Position numbers and translations under genes: made by a program. Under the pieces are notes generated by a model. That model did not search any database, was not told where the DNA came from, and was given only the letters and a program-made list of their open reading frames with translations. From Hyphomicrobiales bacterium (GTDB lineage Bacteria > Pseudomonadota > Alphaproteobacteria > Rhizobiales > Xanthobacteraceae), in NCBI GenBank assembly GCA_016185205.1, contig JACPOA010000018.1, positions 1 to 59,913 of the forward strand: 59,913 bases of DNA. The letters are read 5' to 3'. Positions within the stretch are counted from its first letter, which is position 1. Each line of letters opens with the position of its first letter. Of the stretch, positions 41,801 to 50,620 are shown piece after piece.

Positions 41801-41884
41801 TTCGCCACCCTCGATGTCACGCTGATCGAGACGCAAGCCAAGGTACGCGAAAGCTTCGTGCGCATCCTGGGGAAGGCGCCTTAG
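38822..41884 (+). CDS. glnE: Bifunctional glutamine synthetase adenylyltransferase / adenylyl-removing enzyme
   Basis: A 1020-residue protein with two nucleotidyltransferase modules: the N-terminal (deadenylylating) GKMGAFELNYSSDIDLIVFYD and the C-terminal (adenylylating) GKLGGREMTATSDLDLILVYD, each with the metal-binding DxD. It attaches AMP to or removes it from glutamine synthetase in response to P-II protein and glutamine. A 45-residue Lys/Ala-rich N-terminal extension (PPAKKKAVAKKAAAKKAVRR) precedes the normal domain and is unusual. Translation is probably coupled to the upstream kinase. Confidence 0.95.
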   Translation: MRPPAKKKAVAKKAAAKKAVRRPAMSRKALGAKSGGSNVLPKAGGATLAGRIVTAPQLVDSKAARARVTEWLAGLPAGEAKPLKARLVDHNTVNTLLASLAENSPYLWELASHEPQRLLRLLDCDPDRHLAGLLAEHGRAAATTADETQAMRLLRRMKAEAALLIALADIGGVWPVMRAARALSELADSAVDAAARFVLADAARAGRLTPKDKTQPQLGSGYIVLAMGKMGAFELNYSSDIDLIVFYDSAAPALPADAAPAALFVRLTQRLVKLLQERTADGYVFRTDLRLRPDPASTAIAISTAAAVSYYESAGQNWERAAMIKARACAGDIAAGEAILNGLAPFVWRKYLDFVALADVHAMKRQINAYRGHGAIAVEGHNIKLGRGGIREIEFFAQTQQLIAGGRNPALRDRDTLTTLDKLEQDLWIDAGARDDMKAAYCFLRTVEHRLQMMNDEQTQTLPAERADLERFARFLGFADRDAFATVLLGHLEKVQHYYARLFEKAPSADRPALLFPGDADDHKTLDRLSELGFRAPLEASSIVRQWLAGAHRSLKGDAAREHLRELLPVLLEHLARTDNPGASLVLFDRFLANLLGAARLLSLLRQKPDLIALITLILGTAPRLADTLARNPQVMDALVDPSFFGSLPDDDELGRRLNAALAQSRYDEDLLERIRMFGLEYMFLIGVRILSGTVTARQAGEAFARLADAVIRAVHGAVADNFAATHGHMRDEETAVLAMGKLGGREMTATSDLDLILVYDFDGQHPESDGRRSLYGAQYFARLTQRLINALTAQTNYGALYDVDMRLRPSGRAGPLATQIGGFTSYQETEAWTWEHMALTRARVVSASPVFGARVERVIHGILQRPRDAALIAGDVVEMRAAIAKEKGDGERWDLKYVAGGLVDLEFIAQYLQLVHAHRLPDILDTSTARVLDKAWALRVLAVEDAEILRPAVQLYHDLTQILRLCLGGPFDAKTAGAGLLRLLARAADVPDFATLDVTLIETQAKVRESFVRILGKAP

Positions 41885-41894
41885 ACAGCGGCAG

Positions 41895-44189
41895 TCACGC
41901 CGCTTGCTCTTTCGGCAGCGGGCATTGCGGATTGAGCGGCAGGCGCACCACCACCAGCGTGCCCTTGCCGAGCGTGGAGCGGATGCGCATGCGGCCGCCG
42001 TGCAGTTCGACCAGCGATTTGGCGATCGCCAGGCCCAGCCCCGAGCCCTGATGGCTCTTGGTGAGTTGGCTTTCGACCTGTTCGAACGGGCGCCCGAGCT
42101 TGGTGAGCGCCTCCTTGGCGATGCCGATGCCGGAATCGGCGATGGCGAGCACGATGCAATGGTCGGTCGCGCGCCCGCGCACGGTAACGCGTCCGCCCTG
42201 TGGCGTGAATTTCACCGCGTTGGATAGTAGATTGAGCGCGATCTGCTTGAGCGCGCGGCGGTCGGCGCGCAGATTGAGCTCGGGCGATATCCTGGCGACC
42301 AGATCGAGCTGCTTGTCCTGCGCGCGCGCGGACACCACGCGCATGGCTTCGGTCAGCAGCGTATCGAGGTTGAGATCCTCGAAATCTAGCCGGATGCGGC
42401 CGGCCTCGATCTTCGACATGTCGAGAATGTCGTTGATGACGTCGAGCAGATATTCGCCGCTGCCGCGAATGTCGCCGCAATATTCGAGGTATTTCTCGGC
42501 GCCGAGCGGGCCGAACATGCCCGACTCCATGATCTCGGAAAACCCGATGATGGCGTTGAGCGGCGTGCGCAGTTCGTGGCTCATATTGGCGAGGAATTTA
42601 GATTTCGCCTGGTTGGCATCCTCGGCGCGGGTCTTTTCTTCGGCGTATTTCTCGGCCAGTTCCGCCAGCCGCTGCTGCGAGGCGCGCAGGTCGGCGATGG
42701 TCGCGATCTGGCGCTGCTCGCTGTCGAGCAGCTTTTCCTCGTGCGTCTTGAGGGCGGTGATGTCGGTGCCGACCGACACATAGCCGCCGTCCTTGGTGCG
42801 GCGCTCGCTGATGTGCAGCCAACGGCCGTCCTCGAGCTGCGCCTCGAAGGTGCGCGCGCCCGGCACGCTCGGGCCGCTGGTGACGATCTTGTTGCGCACC
42901 ACCGGCTTCGAGCCAGCCGCGACGACCGACTCGTAGGAGGCGCCCACCATGATCGTCGCGTCGGGCAGGTTGTGCAGCTCCTGGAAATTCGAATTGCACA
43001 ATACCAGCCGATTATCGGCATCCCATAGCACGAAGGCTTCCGGAATGGTCTCGATGGCGTCGCGCAGCCGCATATCGGCGGCCACCGTTTTCTCGACCAG
43101 GCTCTTCTGCTCGGTGATGTCGACGGCGATGCCGATGAGATGCAGACCCGGCTCGTCGGGCTGGCGCACCAGCTCGCAGCGGGCGCGCAGCCACACCCAG
43201 TGGCCGTCGGCGTGGCGCATGCGGAAGGCGTGGTCGATGGCGGTCATCTTGGCATCGGCCAGCTCGGTGGCGAGCTCGTAGAGCTGCACGTCGTCCGGAT
43301 GCACCAGCGCGCTGACGTCGCCGAACGGCAACAGGTTGTCCTTGGCCTGCAGGCCGAGGATGTCGAACATCGATTGCGACCAGAAAATGCGCCCGCGCGC
43401 GAGGTCCCAGTCCCACAGTCCGCAGCGGCCGCGGTTGAGCGCGGTATCGATGCGGCTGCGCACCGTCTCATAGATCAGGTCGGCCTCGCGCGCGCGCGTC
43501 GCCTGCCAGTGGAAGGCGAAGCCGAGGATGAGCACGACGAAGCCGGTGGTGGCCGACAGCGTGACGGTCAGGGTGGTGATCGAGCGCCAGGAGGCGAGCG
43601 CGCCGGCGCGCGATTGCACCACCGCGATCTGGCCGAACGGGGCGTTGAGCATGCGCACGGTCGCCAGCGCGCGGCTGTCGTCGGGCAGCGTAATTTCAAG
43701 CACGCCGGCGCCGGAGCCGAAGGTGGTGAGCGGTTGCGTCGGCCCGAGCAGATCGATCAGGCGGCGGCCGATGGTGGCGTCGGCGGCGGGCGTGGCGGCC
43801 GCCACCACGCCCTCCGCATTGGTCAACAGGAAGCGGCGTCCGACCTCGGTGGCCCAGGGCGGCAGCGCGCGCGCCAGTACCTCCTGCGGGCGCTCGACCG
43901 CGTCGCCGGTCTGCTTGAGCGGCTGTTGCAGGCGCTCGGCGGCAAGATCGGCGACCGCTTCGAGCGACAAGGCCATGGTGTTGAGGGTCTGCCGCCGCTG
44001 GTCGAGCACCTGCACGACCGCGCCCACGCAAATGGTGGCGAGGAATGCAATGATCAGCACCGGCACGGCGCGACGCAGCAAAGGCTCTGCCGTCAGCAGG
44101 CGCCGATACGCCGGTTTGGCGATCGACTGCGCGAGGCCCTTGATGGAATCGGGATGTGCAGACGCACTCGCCACGCCGGCGCGCGCCAT
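41895..44189 (-). CDS. PAS-domain sensor histidine kinase (PleC-like)
   Basis: This roughly 764-residue kinase has membrane segments at about 36-58 (PVLIIAFLATICVGAVVQVL) and about 195-217, an extracytoplasmic domain between, and PAS domains (about 255-370 and 385-490). The kinase core follows, with KSKFLANMSHELRTPLNAII carrying the phospho-His and the ATPase boxes IALNLLSNAVKFT and SGLGLAIAKSLV. I chose the ATG at 44189, which has GGAGG six bases upstream; a longer frame begins at 44246. No receiver domain is fused. It resembles cell-cycle kinases of the PleC/DivJ type, but the partner is not visible. Confidence 0.9.
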   Translation of the reverse strand: MARAGVASASAHPDSIKGLAQSIAKPAYRRLLTAEPLLRRAVPVLIIAFLATICVGAVVQVLDQRRQTLNTMALSLEAVADLAAERLQQPLKQTGDAVERPQEVLARALPPWATEVGRRFLLTNAEGVVAAATPAADATIGRRLIDLLGPTQPLTTFGSGAGVLEITLPDDSRALATVRMLNAPFGQIAVVQSRAGALASWRSITTLTVTLSATTGFVVLILGFAFHWQATRAREADLIYETVRSRIDTALNRGRCGLWDWDLARGRIFWSQSMFDILGLQAKDNLLPFGDVSALVHPDDVQLYELATELADAKMTAIDHAFRMRHADGHWVWLRARCELVRQPDEPGLHLIGIAVDITEQKSLVEKTVAADMRLRDAIETIPEAFVLWDADNRLVLCNSNFQELHNLPDATIMVGASYESVVAAGSKPVVRNKIVTSGPSVPGARTFEAQLEDGRWLHISERRTKDGGYVSVGTDITALKTHEEKLLDSEQRQIATIADLRASQQRLAELAEKYAEEKTRAEDANQAKSKFLANMSHELRTPLNAIIGFSEIMESGMFGPLGAEKYLEYCGDIRGSGEYLLDVINDILDMSKIEAGRIRLDFEDLNLDTLLTEAMRVVSARAQDKQLDLVARISPELNLRADRRALKQIALNLLSNAVKFTPQGGRVTVRGRATDHCIVLAIADSGIGIAKEALTKLGRPFEQVESQLTKSHQGSGLGLAIAKSLVELHGGRMRIRSTLGKGTLVVVRLPLNPQCPLPKEQAA

Positions 44190-44411
44190 AGACGGCCTCC
44201 GTTCGGAATTTCCCCTAGACCCTCGAACCGGAAGGATGTGCCGCATCTTTCCGAATCACTTGATGATTGGAATCGATGGACGCTGATTTGTCGAGAGTCC
44301 GAAGAGTCAATTATTTAAAAAACGTTACCCACGGATAGTTTAGGTAACACAAAGGGTAATCTGGATTATCGGTTTCGCCGGAATGCGCTGGCGCTGCGGG
44401 TTTTCAGGGCG

Positions 44412-47051
44412 CTAGCCCAGCGCGCGCTGCACGATATCGGCTAAATCGCGCGACAGGCTGGGCGCGGCCTTGATGCGTTCCAGCGCGGCCTGCGCCTTGG
44501 CGCGGCGGCCGGATTCCATCGTGCGCCAGCTGCGGAACGCAGTGGCGAGCCGCGCCGCCACTTGCGGATTTTTCGGATCGAGCGCGAGCAGGGTATCGGC
44601 GATGAAGTCGTAGCCGGCGCCATCGGCGCGGTTGAATTGGGTCGGATTGGCTTGCGCGAAGACCCCGATCAGCGCGCGCACGCGGTTGGGGTTGGCGAGC
44701 GAGAAGGCCGGGTGGGCGGTGAGCGTGCGTACCTGGTCGAGCGTATCCGGCTGCGGGATCATGGCCTGCAGCGAGAACCATTTGTCGATCACCAGCGCAT
44801 CGGCGGCATAGCGCGCATAAAAATCGGCAAGCGCCTGGGCGCGTTCCGGCGCGGCATGCAGCGACAAGGTCGCGAGCGCCGCCATGCGGTCGGTCATGTT
44901 GTCGGCCGCCTGGTATTGCCGCGCGACGCGCGCGATGGCTCCTGCTGCGCCGGTGGCCGCCAGCAGATCGAGCGCGCTATTGCGCAGGGAGCGGCGGCCG
45001 GCGCTAGCCGCGTCGGGCGAGTAGGGGCCGGCAATGGCCATGCGGTCGTAGGCATTGGCCAAAGCGGGCCCCAGGCGTTCGCCGATGCCCGCGCGCAATG
45101 CGGTGCGCGCGCGGTGGATCGCGTCCGGATCGATGTCGTGGCCGATCTCGCGCGCGATGTCGCCTTCGCCCGGCGGCGCCAGCGCGAGTGCGACAAAGGC
45201 CGGCTCCAGTGTCGTATCGTCAAGAATGGCGGCCAGCGCCGCGATCAGCTTGTCATCGACAAGCGGCTGTTTTCCGGTACGCAGCGCGGCGACATTGTCG
45301 ATCAGCAGCCGCATCGAGATCGTCTGCAGCACCTGCCAGCGATTGAACGCATCGGCATCGTGCGCGGCCAGGAAGGCGAGATCGTCCGAGCCAAGATCGC
45401 TGACCAGCTTGATCGGGGCGGAAAATCCGCGATTGATCGAGAGCACCGGCCGCTCGGCGATGCCGGTGAATTCGAAGGTCTGTGCCGGCTCGCTCAGCAC
45501 CAGCACGCCGCGCTCGATCGTCCCGCTACCCGACAGCTTGAGCGGCAGATCATGTCCGTCCTTGCCGACGAGGCCGAGCGCCAGTGGGATCACCATCGGC
45601 TCTTTCGTCGGCTGATTGGGCGTCGGCGCAATGCTCTGTTTGCATTCGAGCGTGTAGGTCTTGCGCGCGGCGTCGAAGCGGGTGCTGACCGTCACTTCCG
45701 GCGTGCCGGCTTGGCTGTACCAGCGCATGAACTGTGTCAGGTCGCGCCCACTGGCGTCGGCGAAGCACTGGATGAACTGCTCGACGGTGGCCGCTTCGCC
45801 GTCGTGGCGGGCGAAATAGAGATCCATGCCGGCGCGGAATTTTTCGCGGCCGAGCAGGGTCTGCACCATGCGCACCAACTCGGCGCCTTTCTCGTACACG
45901 GTGCTGGTGTAGAAATTATTGATCTCCCTATACATTTCTGGGCGCACCGGATGTGCCAGCGGGCCGGCGTCCTCGATGAACTGCGCGGCGCGCAGGCCTC
46001 GCACGTCGGAAATGCGCTTCACCGGCCGCGAGCGCATGTCGGAGGAAAATTCCTGGTCGCGGAAAACCGTGAGCCCTTCCTTCAGGCAGAGCTGAAACCA
46101 GTCGCGGCAGGTGATGCGGTTGCCGGTCCAATTGTGGAAATATTCGTGCGCGATGACCGCCTCGATACCAGCGAAATCGCCATCGGTCGCGGTCTCCGCG
46201 CTCGCCAGCACGTATTTGTCGTTGAAGACGTTGAGGCCCTTGTTCTCCATCGCGCCCATGTTGAAGTCGGAGACGGCGACGATCATGAAGATGTCGAGGT
46301 CGTATTCGCGGCCGAAGGCCTGCTCGTCCCAGCGCATGGAACGCTTGAGCGAATCCATGGCGTAGCCGCAGCGGCCTTCCTTGCCCGGCTCGACATAGAT
46401 GCGCAGCGTGACGTCGCGGCCGGACATGGTGCGGAAACGATCCTCGACGCAGGCCAGATTGCCCCCGACCAGCGCGAACAGGTAGGACGGCTTGGGATGC
46501 GGATCGTGCCAGACCGCGAAATGCCGCCCTTCGGGCAGCTCGCCGCTCTCGACCGGATTGCCGTTCGCCAATAGCACGCGCGCGTCGGCGACGTCGGCTT
46601 CGATGCGCACGGTGTAGACCGCCATCACATCGGGCCGGTCAGGAAAATAGCTGATGCGGCGGAAGCCTTCCGCCTCGCATTGCGTGCAATAGGTGCCGCT
46701 CGAGCGATAGAGTCCGGAGAGCTGGGTGTTGGCGGTCGGATCGACCAGCGTCTCGATCTCCAGCGTGAACGGCCGGTTCGGCACCTGTGGAATGGTCAGG
46801 CTGTCCGGCGTCGCCGCATAACTGTCATGCGGCAGCACGGCGCCATTGAGCTTGAGCGACACCAGCGTCAGCCCATCGCCATCCAGTACCAGCGGCGCGG
46901 CCGCCGATTGCGGATTGGGCTTGAGCGCCAGCGTTGCGCGCACTTTCGTTAGCGTCGGGTGCAGCGAGACGTCGAGTGTGACGGTTTCCACCAGCCAGTC
47001 GGGCGGGCGGTAATCTTTCAGGCGGATGGGCTGGGCGATATCGGTGCGCAT
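44412..47051 (-). CDS. pepN: Aminopeptidase N (M1 metallopeptidase)
   Basis: An 879-residue protein with the M1 signatures: the substrate exopeptidase motif GAMEN (in FNMGAMENKGLNVFND) and the zinc site HEYFHNWTGNRI with the downstream Glu in LKEGLTVFRDQEF. It removes N-terminal residues from peptides in the cytoplasm. Its length matches the proteobacterial PepN family. It is divergent from the alcohol dehydrogenase gene, with the two starts 41 bp apart. Confidence 0.96.
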   Translation of the reverse strand: MRTDIAQPIRLKDYRPPDWLVETVTLDVSLHPTLTKVRATLALKPNPQSAAAPLVLDGDGLTLVSLKLNGAVLPHDSYAATPDSLTIPQVPNRPFTLEIETLVDPTANTQLSGLYRSSGTYCTQCEAEGFRRISYFPDRPDVMAVYTVRIEADVADARVLLANGNPVESGELPEGRHFAVWHDPHPKPSYLFALVGGNLACVEDRFRTMSGRDVTLRIYVEPGKEGRCGYAMDSLKRSMRWDEQAFGREYDLDIFMIVAVSDFNMGAMENKGLNVFNDKYVLASAETATDGDFAGIEAVIAHEYFHNWTGNRITCRDWFQLCLKEGLTVFRDQEFSSDMRSRPVKRISDVRGLRAAQFIEDAGPLAHPVRPEMYREINNFYTSTVYEKGAELVRMVQTLLGREKFRAGMDLYFARHDGEAATVEQFIQCFADASGRDLTQFMRWYSQAGTPEVTVSTRFDAARKTYTLECKQSIAPTPNQPTKEPMVIPLALGLVGKDGHDLPLKLSGSGTIERGVLVLSEPAQTFEFTGIAERPVLSINRGFSAPIKLVSDLGSDDLAFLAAHDADAFNRWQVLQTISMRLLIDNVAALRTGKQPLVDDKLIAALAAILDDTTLEPAFVALALAPPGEGDIAREIGHDIDPDAIHRARTALRAGIGERLGPALANAYDRMAIAGPYSPDAASAGRRSLRNSALDLLAATGAAGAIARVARQYQAADNMTDRMAALATLSLHAAPERAQALADFYARYAADALVIDKWFSLQAMIPQPDTLDQVRTLTAHPAFSLANPNRVRALIGVFAQANPTQFNRADGAGYDFIADTLLALDPKNPQVAARLATAFRSWRTMESGRRAKAQAALERIKAAPSLSRDLADIVQRALG

Positions 47052-47092
47052 GAGCTTGATCTAAGATGTCCGGCCAGGAATTGGAAGGAAGA

Positions 47093-48088
47093 ATGATGCC
47101 GACCATGCGCGCCATGGTTCTGGATCGGCCCGGAACGCCGCTGGTCATGCGGGAGCGGGTGCTGCCGGTGGCGGGCGCCGGTGAACTGCTGATCGAGGTC
47201 AAAGCCTGCGGCGTCTGCCGCACCGATCTGCATGTGGTGGACGGCGAACTGGCGCATCCGAAATTGCCGATCGTGCCGGGCCACGAGGTGGTCGGCCGCA
47301 TTGCCGCCATCGGCGCGGACTTGAGTGGCTTTAGCATCGGCGAGCGGGTCGGCGTGCCCTGGCTGGGCGCGACCTGCGGGTCGTGTCCCTATTGCCGTGA
47401 GGGCGCCGAAAACCTGTGCGATGCGCCGGTGTTCACCGGCTATACGCGTGACGGCGGCTACGTGAGCCACACGGTCGCCGATGCGCGCTATTGCTTCGCG
47501 CTCGGCGAGCAGGGCGACAACGCCGAGATCGCGCCATGGCTGTGCGCCGGCCTGATCGGCTGGCGCAGCTATCGCATGGCGGGGGAGGGCAGGACGCTGG
47601 GTCTCTATGGCTTCGGCGCCGCCGCCCATATCCTGGCGCAAGTGGCGGGCTGGCAGGGGCGGCGCGTGTTTGCCTTCACGCGCAAGGGCGATAGCGCGGC
47701 GCAGGATTTCGCGCGCTCGTTGGGCGCGGTATGGGCGGGCGCCTCCGACGATCTGCCGCCCGAGCCGCTCGACGCCGCGATCATCTTCGCGCCGGTCGGC
47801 GCGCTGGTGCCGGCAGCCCTCAAGGCGGTGAAGAAAGGCGGTCGCGTGGTCTGCGGCGGCATCCACATATCGGACATACCGAGCTTTCCCTATGCGCTGC
47901 TGTGGGAAGAGCGGCATGTGATGTCGGTGGCCAATCTCACGCGGGCGGACGCGCGTGAATTTCTCGACATCGCGCCCAAAGCCGGTGTGACATGCGAAGT
48001 GACGCGCTATCCGCTCGCGCGCGCCAATGTGACGCTCTCGGATCTGCGCGCCGGCCGCCTGCAAGGCGCGGCCGTGTTGATTCCCTGA
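47093..48088 (+). CDS. Zinc-dependent alcohol dehydrogenase
   Basis: A 331-residue MDR-family enzyme. The catalytic zinc ligands are Cys in ACGVCRTDLHVVDGE and His in PGHEVVG; the structural zinc binds the four Cys in CGSCPYCREGAENLC. The nucleotide-binding fold begins LGLYGFGAAAHILAQVA. It oxidises an alcohol with NAD(P); the substrate is not predictable. I chose the ATG at 47093, which has GGAAGGAAG upstream. Confidence 0.92.
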   Translation: MMPTMRAMVLDRPGTPLVMRERVLPVAGAGELLIEVKACGVCRTDLHVVDGELAHPKLPIVPGHEVVGRIAAIGADLSGFSIGERVGVPWLGATCGSCPYCREGAENLCDAPVFTGYTRDGGYVSHTVADARYCFALGEQGDNAEIAPWLCAGLIGWRSYRMAGEGRTLGLYGFGAAAHILAQVAGWQGRRVFAFTRKGDSAAQDFARSLGAVWAGASDDLPPEPLDAAIIFAPVGALVPAALKAVKKGGRVVCGGIHISDIPSFPYALLWEERHVMSVANLTRADAREFLDIAPKAGVTCEVTRYPLARANVTLSDLRAGRLQGAAVLIP

Positions 48089-48096
48089 CGCACGCT

Positions 48097-49464
48097 TCAG
48101 CGCATCGGCTCGGCGTGGCCGATCACGCGTTTGAACGACGGCGAGCGCAGTTTCAAGGCGCGCTCCAGCTCATCGACTTTCTCGTGCACGCTCTGCACGC
48201 TTAAGTTCGGATCGACGCGGCAGTGGAAGTTGACGATTTCGCCATCGTCGGTCTCGCGCACGCGCACGTTATGCACGTCGCGGATGGTGCGGCCGTGCGG
48301 GGCGAGCTCCGCCAAAGCGAGCTCGACCGCCTTCACGCGCTCGGGCGGCGCTTCGCGACTGTGAGCTTCCTGCGGCTGCAACGGCTCGATATGCGTTTCC
48401 ACCTCGACGTCGGGGCCAAGTTCGCCTTTGATCGCGGCTTCCAGGCTGTCCGCCAACTCGTGCGCGGCGCGCAAGCTGAGCTTGCCGTCCACTTCCAGAT
48501 CGAGCGAGACGGCAAGGCGGTCCTGGATGTCGTGAACGGTGACGTGATGTACAGCGAGCGCCTTGTTGCGTGCGATCACAAAAATGCGGTCCATCATCGA
48601 TTCATTGTCAAGCGCGATTGGCGTAGTGGTGACCGTGACATCGGCGTCTTCGAACAGACTGGCGACTGCCTTTTGAATGTTGGCCATCACCACGGCGATC
48701 TGATCCGATGGGAAGGTTCGCGGCAGTTTAACCGCCGCGTCGATGAAATAGCGCGGCCCGACCACCCGCACCCGTACTCGCTCGATTTCAACAACACCAG
48801 CGATTTTGCGGATTTCCGTCTCGACTTTGTCGGCGACGCCTTCCGGGGCGGTATCGACCAGAGTGGCGAGGGTGCGCCGTACCATTCGAAATCCGAGAAA
48901 GGAGATCAACACCGCGACCGCAATCGCGGCCACCGGATCGGCCCAGCTATAGCCGTAGGCGGAGAGCGCAAGTCCGGCAATGACCGGAATGGAACCGAAG
49001 AAATCGGACGCGAAGTGCAGGGAGTCTGCTTCCAGCGCCTGGCTCTTGGTTTCACGCGCGACCTTCAACAAGGCCCGTGCACGCCAGGCATTGACTGCCA
49101 TCTCGATGCCAAGCACGACGAAGGGGATGAAGGAGAATGTGACCGGCGGGCTTCCGGTCTGCAACCGCTGGACCGCCTCCACCGCCACGCCTCCAGCCAG
49201 CAGGAACAGAAGGGCCGACGCGCCGAGCGCCGCAATGCTTTCGACCTTGCCGTGACCGTAATGATGTTCCGCATCCGGCGGCCGGTCGCCGACGCGCACC
49301 GCAATCCAGGTTATCAGCGTTGCGCCGAGGTCGACCAGGCTGTGCAAAGCATCGGAAATCAACGCCAGGCTGCCAATGGCGACGCCGACGACGAACTTCA
49401 CCGCCGCGAGCGACCCGCTCGCGAAAATGGAGACGATCGCGACCTTTTCCTTCTTGCTCGCCAT
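48097..49464 (-). CDS. Cation diffusion facilitator (CDF) metal exporter
   Basis: A 455-residue protein with the CDF pattern: GSLALISDALHSLVDLGATL in the second membrane helix and HHYGHGKVES, then DSLHFASDFFGSIPVIAGLA in the fifth helix, with Asp/His ligands for Zn2+ or similar ions. The C-terminal cytoplasmic half (about 210-455) is longer than in FieF/YiiP and contains what look like two ferredoxin-like metal-sensing domains. Function is export of divalent metals by proton exchange. Confidence 0.92.
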   Translation of the reverse strand: MASKKEKVAIVSIFASGSLAAVKFVVGVAIGSLALISDALHSLVDLGATLITWIAVRVGDRPPDAEHHYGHGKVESIAALGASALLFLLAGGVAVEAVQRLQTGSPPVTFSFIPFVVLGIEMAVNAWRARALLKVARETKSQALEADSLHFASDFFGSIPVIAGLALSAYGYSWADPVAAIAVAVLISFLGFRMVRRTLATLVDTAPEGVADKVETEIRKIAGVVEIERVRVRVVGPRYFIDAAVKLPRTFPSDQIAVVMANIQKAVASLFEDADVTVTTTPIALDNESMMDRIFVIARNKALAVHHVTVHDIQDRLAVSLDLEVDGKLSLRAAHELADSLEAAIKGELGPDVEVETHIEPLQPQEAHSREAPPERVKAVELALAELAPHGRTIRDVHNVRVRETDDGEIVNFHCRVDPNLSVQSVHEKVDELERALKLRSPSFKRVIGHAEPMR

Positions 49465-49508
49465 GACTGGTTTCTCTTGGAGTTCGTGTTAACAGGCGCT
49501 GCGAAAAG

Positions 49509-50504
49509 TCACAACATAACCGGCTTACCGTCTTCCGCCGCCGAGCGGGTGACCGCGTCGAGAATGCGGATATTGCCGAGCAGTTGCTCGGTGGAGAAAC
49601 GATAGGGCGCACGGCCCTCAATCGCGTCGGCCCAAGCCTCGAAATTCAGCCGTACTGTGTTGACGTCGTGATAGCTTCGCGTCTCGCGCGAGCCGTCGGT
49701 CCGGCAATGCACGAAGCTCGACGGGATGCCCTTGTCGACATTGCCGCCTTCCTGTACCTCGACCCAGCCCTGGTCGCCGACGAGCGTGAAACGCCCATAA
49801 AACGGCGGCGTCGACAGGCAGGTGATGCGGCCGCGCGCGCCATTGGTGAAATCGATCTCGGCACTGACGAAATCCTCCGCCGGGGCCGGGAATATCTGCG
49901 AAGCCGTGCGCGCGGCGACGCGCGTCGGTTTGCCCGCCAGCGATACGAACAGATCGCCGAGATGGATGCCGAGCGCGGTCCAGGCGCCGGCCGGTGCATG
50001 CCTGGGATCGCGCCGCCAGTTCGACGGGTCCATCTTGCGGAAATTGCTGTGGCTGACATTGGCGTCCATGTGCAACAGCCGGCCGAGCGCCCCGCTCTCG
50101 AACAGGCGCCGCATCTCCTCCATCGCCGGCTCGTAGCGCCGTTCGTGGCCGATGCCGAGCACGCCGCCGGCCTTGGCGCAGGCCGCCAGGACCCGCTCCG
50201 CACTCTCCGTGGTCAGACCCAGCGGCTTTTCGCAGAACACCTGCTTGCCGGCTTTGAGGGCGGCGATCGCCATCTCCTCGTGCAGCGCATGCGGTGTCAC
50301 CACCGCGACGGCGTCGAGGTCGGCATGCTTGAGCAGCGTCTCGTAGCGGTCGGTGAGCTCGAATTTATGCGCGGCCGCGAACGGTGCCGCCATGGCGGTG
50401 TCGATATCGCAACCGGCCACGACCTTAAAACGCGGACTTGTCGCGAGGCAGGTCACGATCTGTTTGCCCCACCAGCCGAGCCCGACAATGCCGATCCGAA
50501 TCAT
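49509..50504 (-). CDS. Gfo/Idh/MocA family oxidoreductase
   Basis: A 331-residue dehydrogenase with an N-terminal Rossmann fold (MIRIGIVGLGWWGKQIVTCL) and the family motif CEKPLGLTTESAERVL containing the catalytic Lys; HLGDLFVSLAG follows. It oxidises a sugar or related polyol with NAD(P). I chose the ATG at 50504, where homology starts; an in-frame start at 50579 adds 25 unrelated residues. Confidence 0.92.
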   Translation of the reverse strand: MIRIGIVGLGWWGKQIVTCLATSPRFKVVAGCDIDTAMAAPFAAAHKFELTDRYETLLKHADLDAVAVVTPHALHEEMAIAALKAGKQVFCEKPLGLTTESAERVLAACAKAGGVLGIGHERRYEPAMEEMRRLFESGALGRLLHMDANVSHSNFRKMDPSNWRRDPRHAPAGAWTALGIHLGDLFVSLAGKPTRVAARTASQIFPAPAEDFVSAEIDFTNGARGRITCLSTPPFYGRFTLVGDQGWVEVQEGGNVDKGIPSSFVHCRTDGSRETRSYHDVNTVRLNFEAWADAIEGRAPYRFSTEQLLGNIRILDAVTRSAAEDGKPVML

Positions 50505-50620
50505 CTTTGGATTCCCGTTGCCAATTTCCGTGAATTTCGCGGCATGCTGCCCTATGGTCGACGCTTCTGCTAGGCTCAATGGCGGGCATCGGCTAGAATT
50601 AAAAAAATGAGGAGGAACGC

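Noticed and set aside
44562-46574. 670-codon open frame on the plus strand opposite pepN
   Set aside because: Antisense to a clear pepN gene with all M1 motifs; long open antisense frames are common at this GC content and the product shows no domain.
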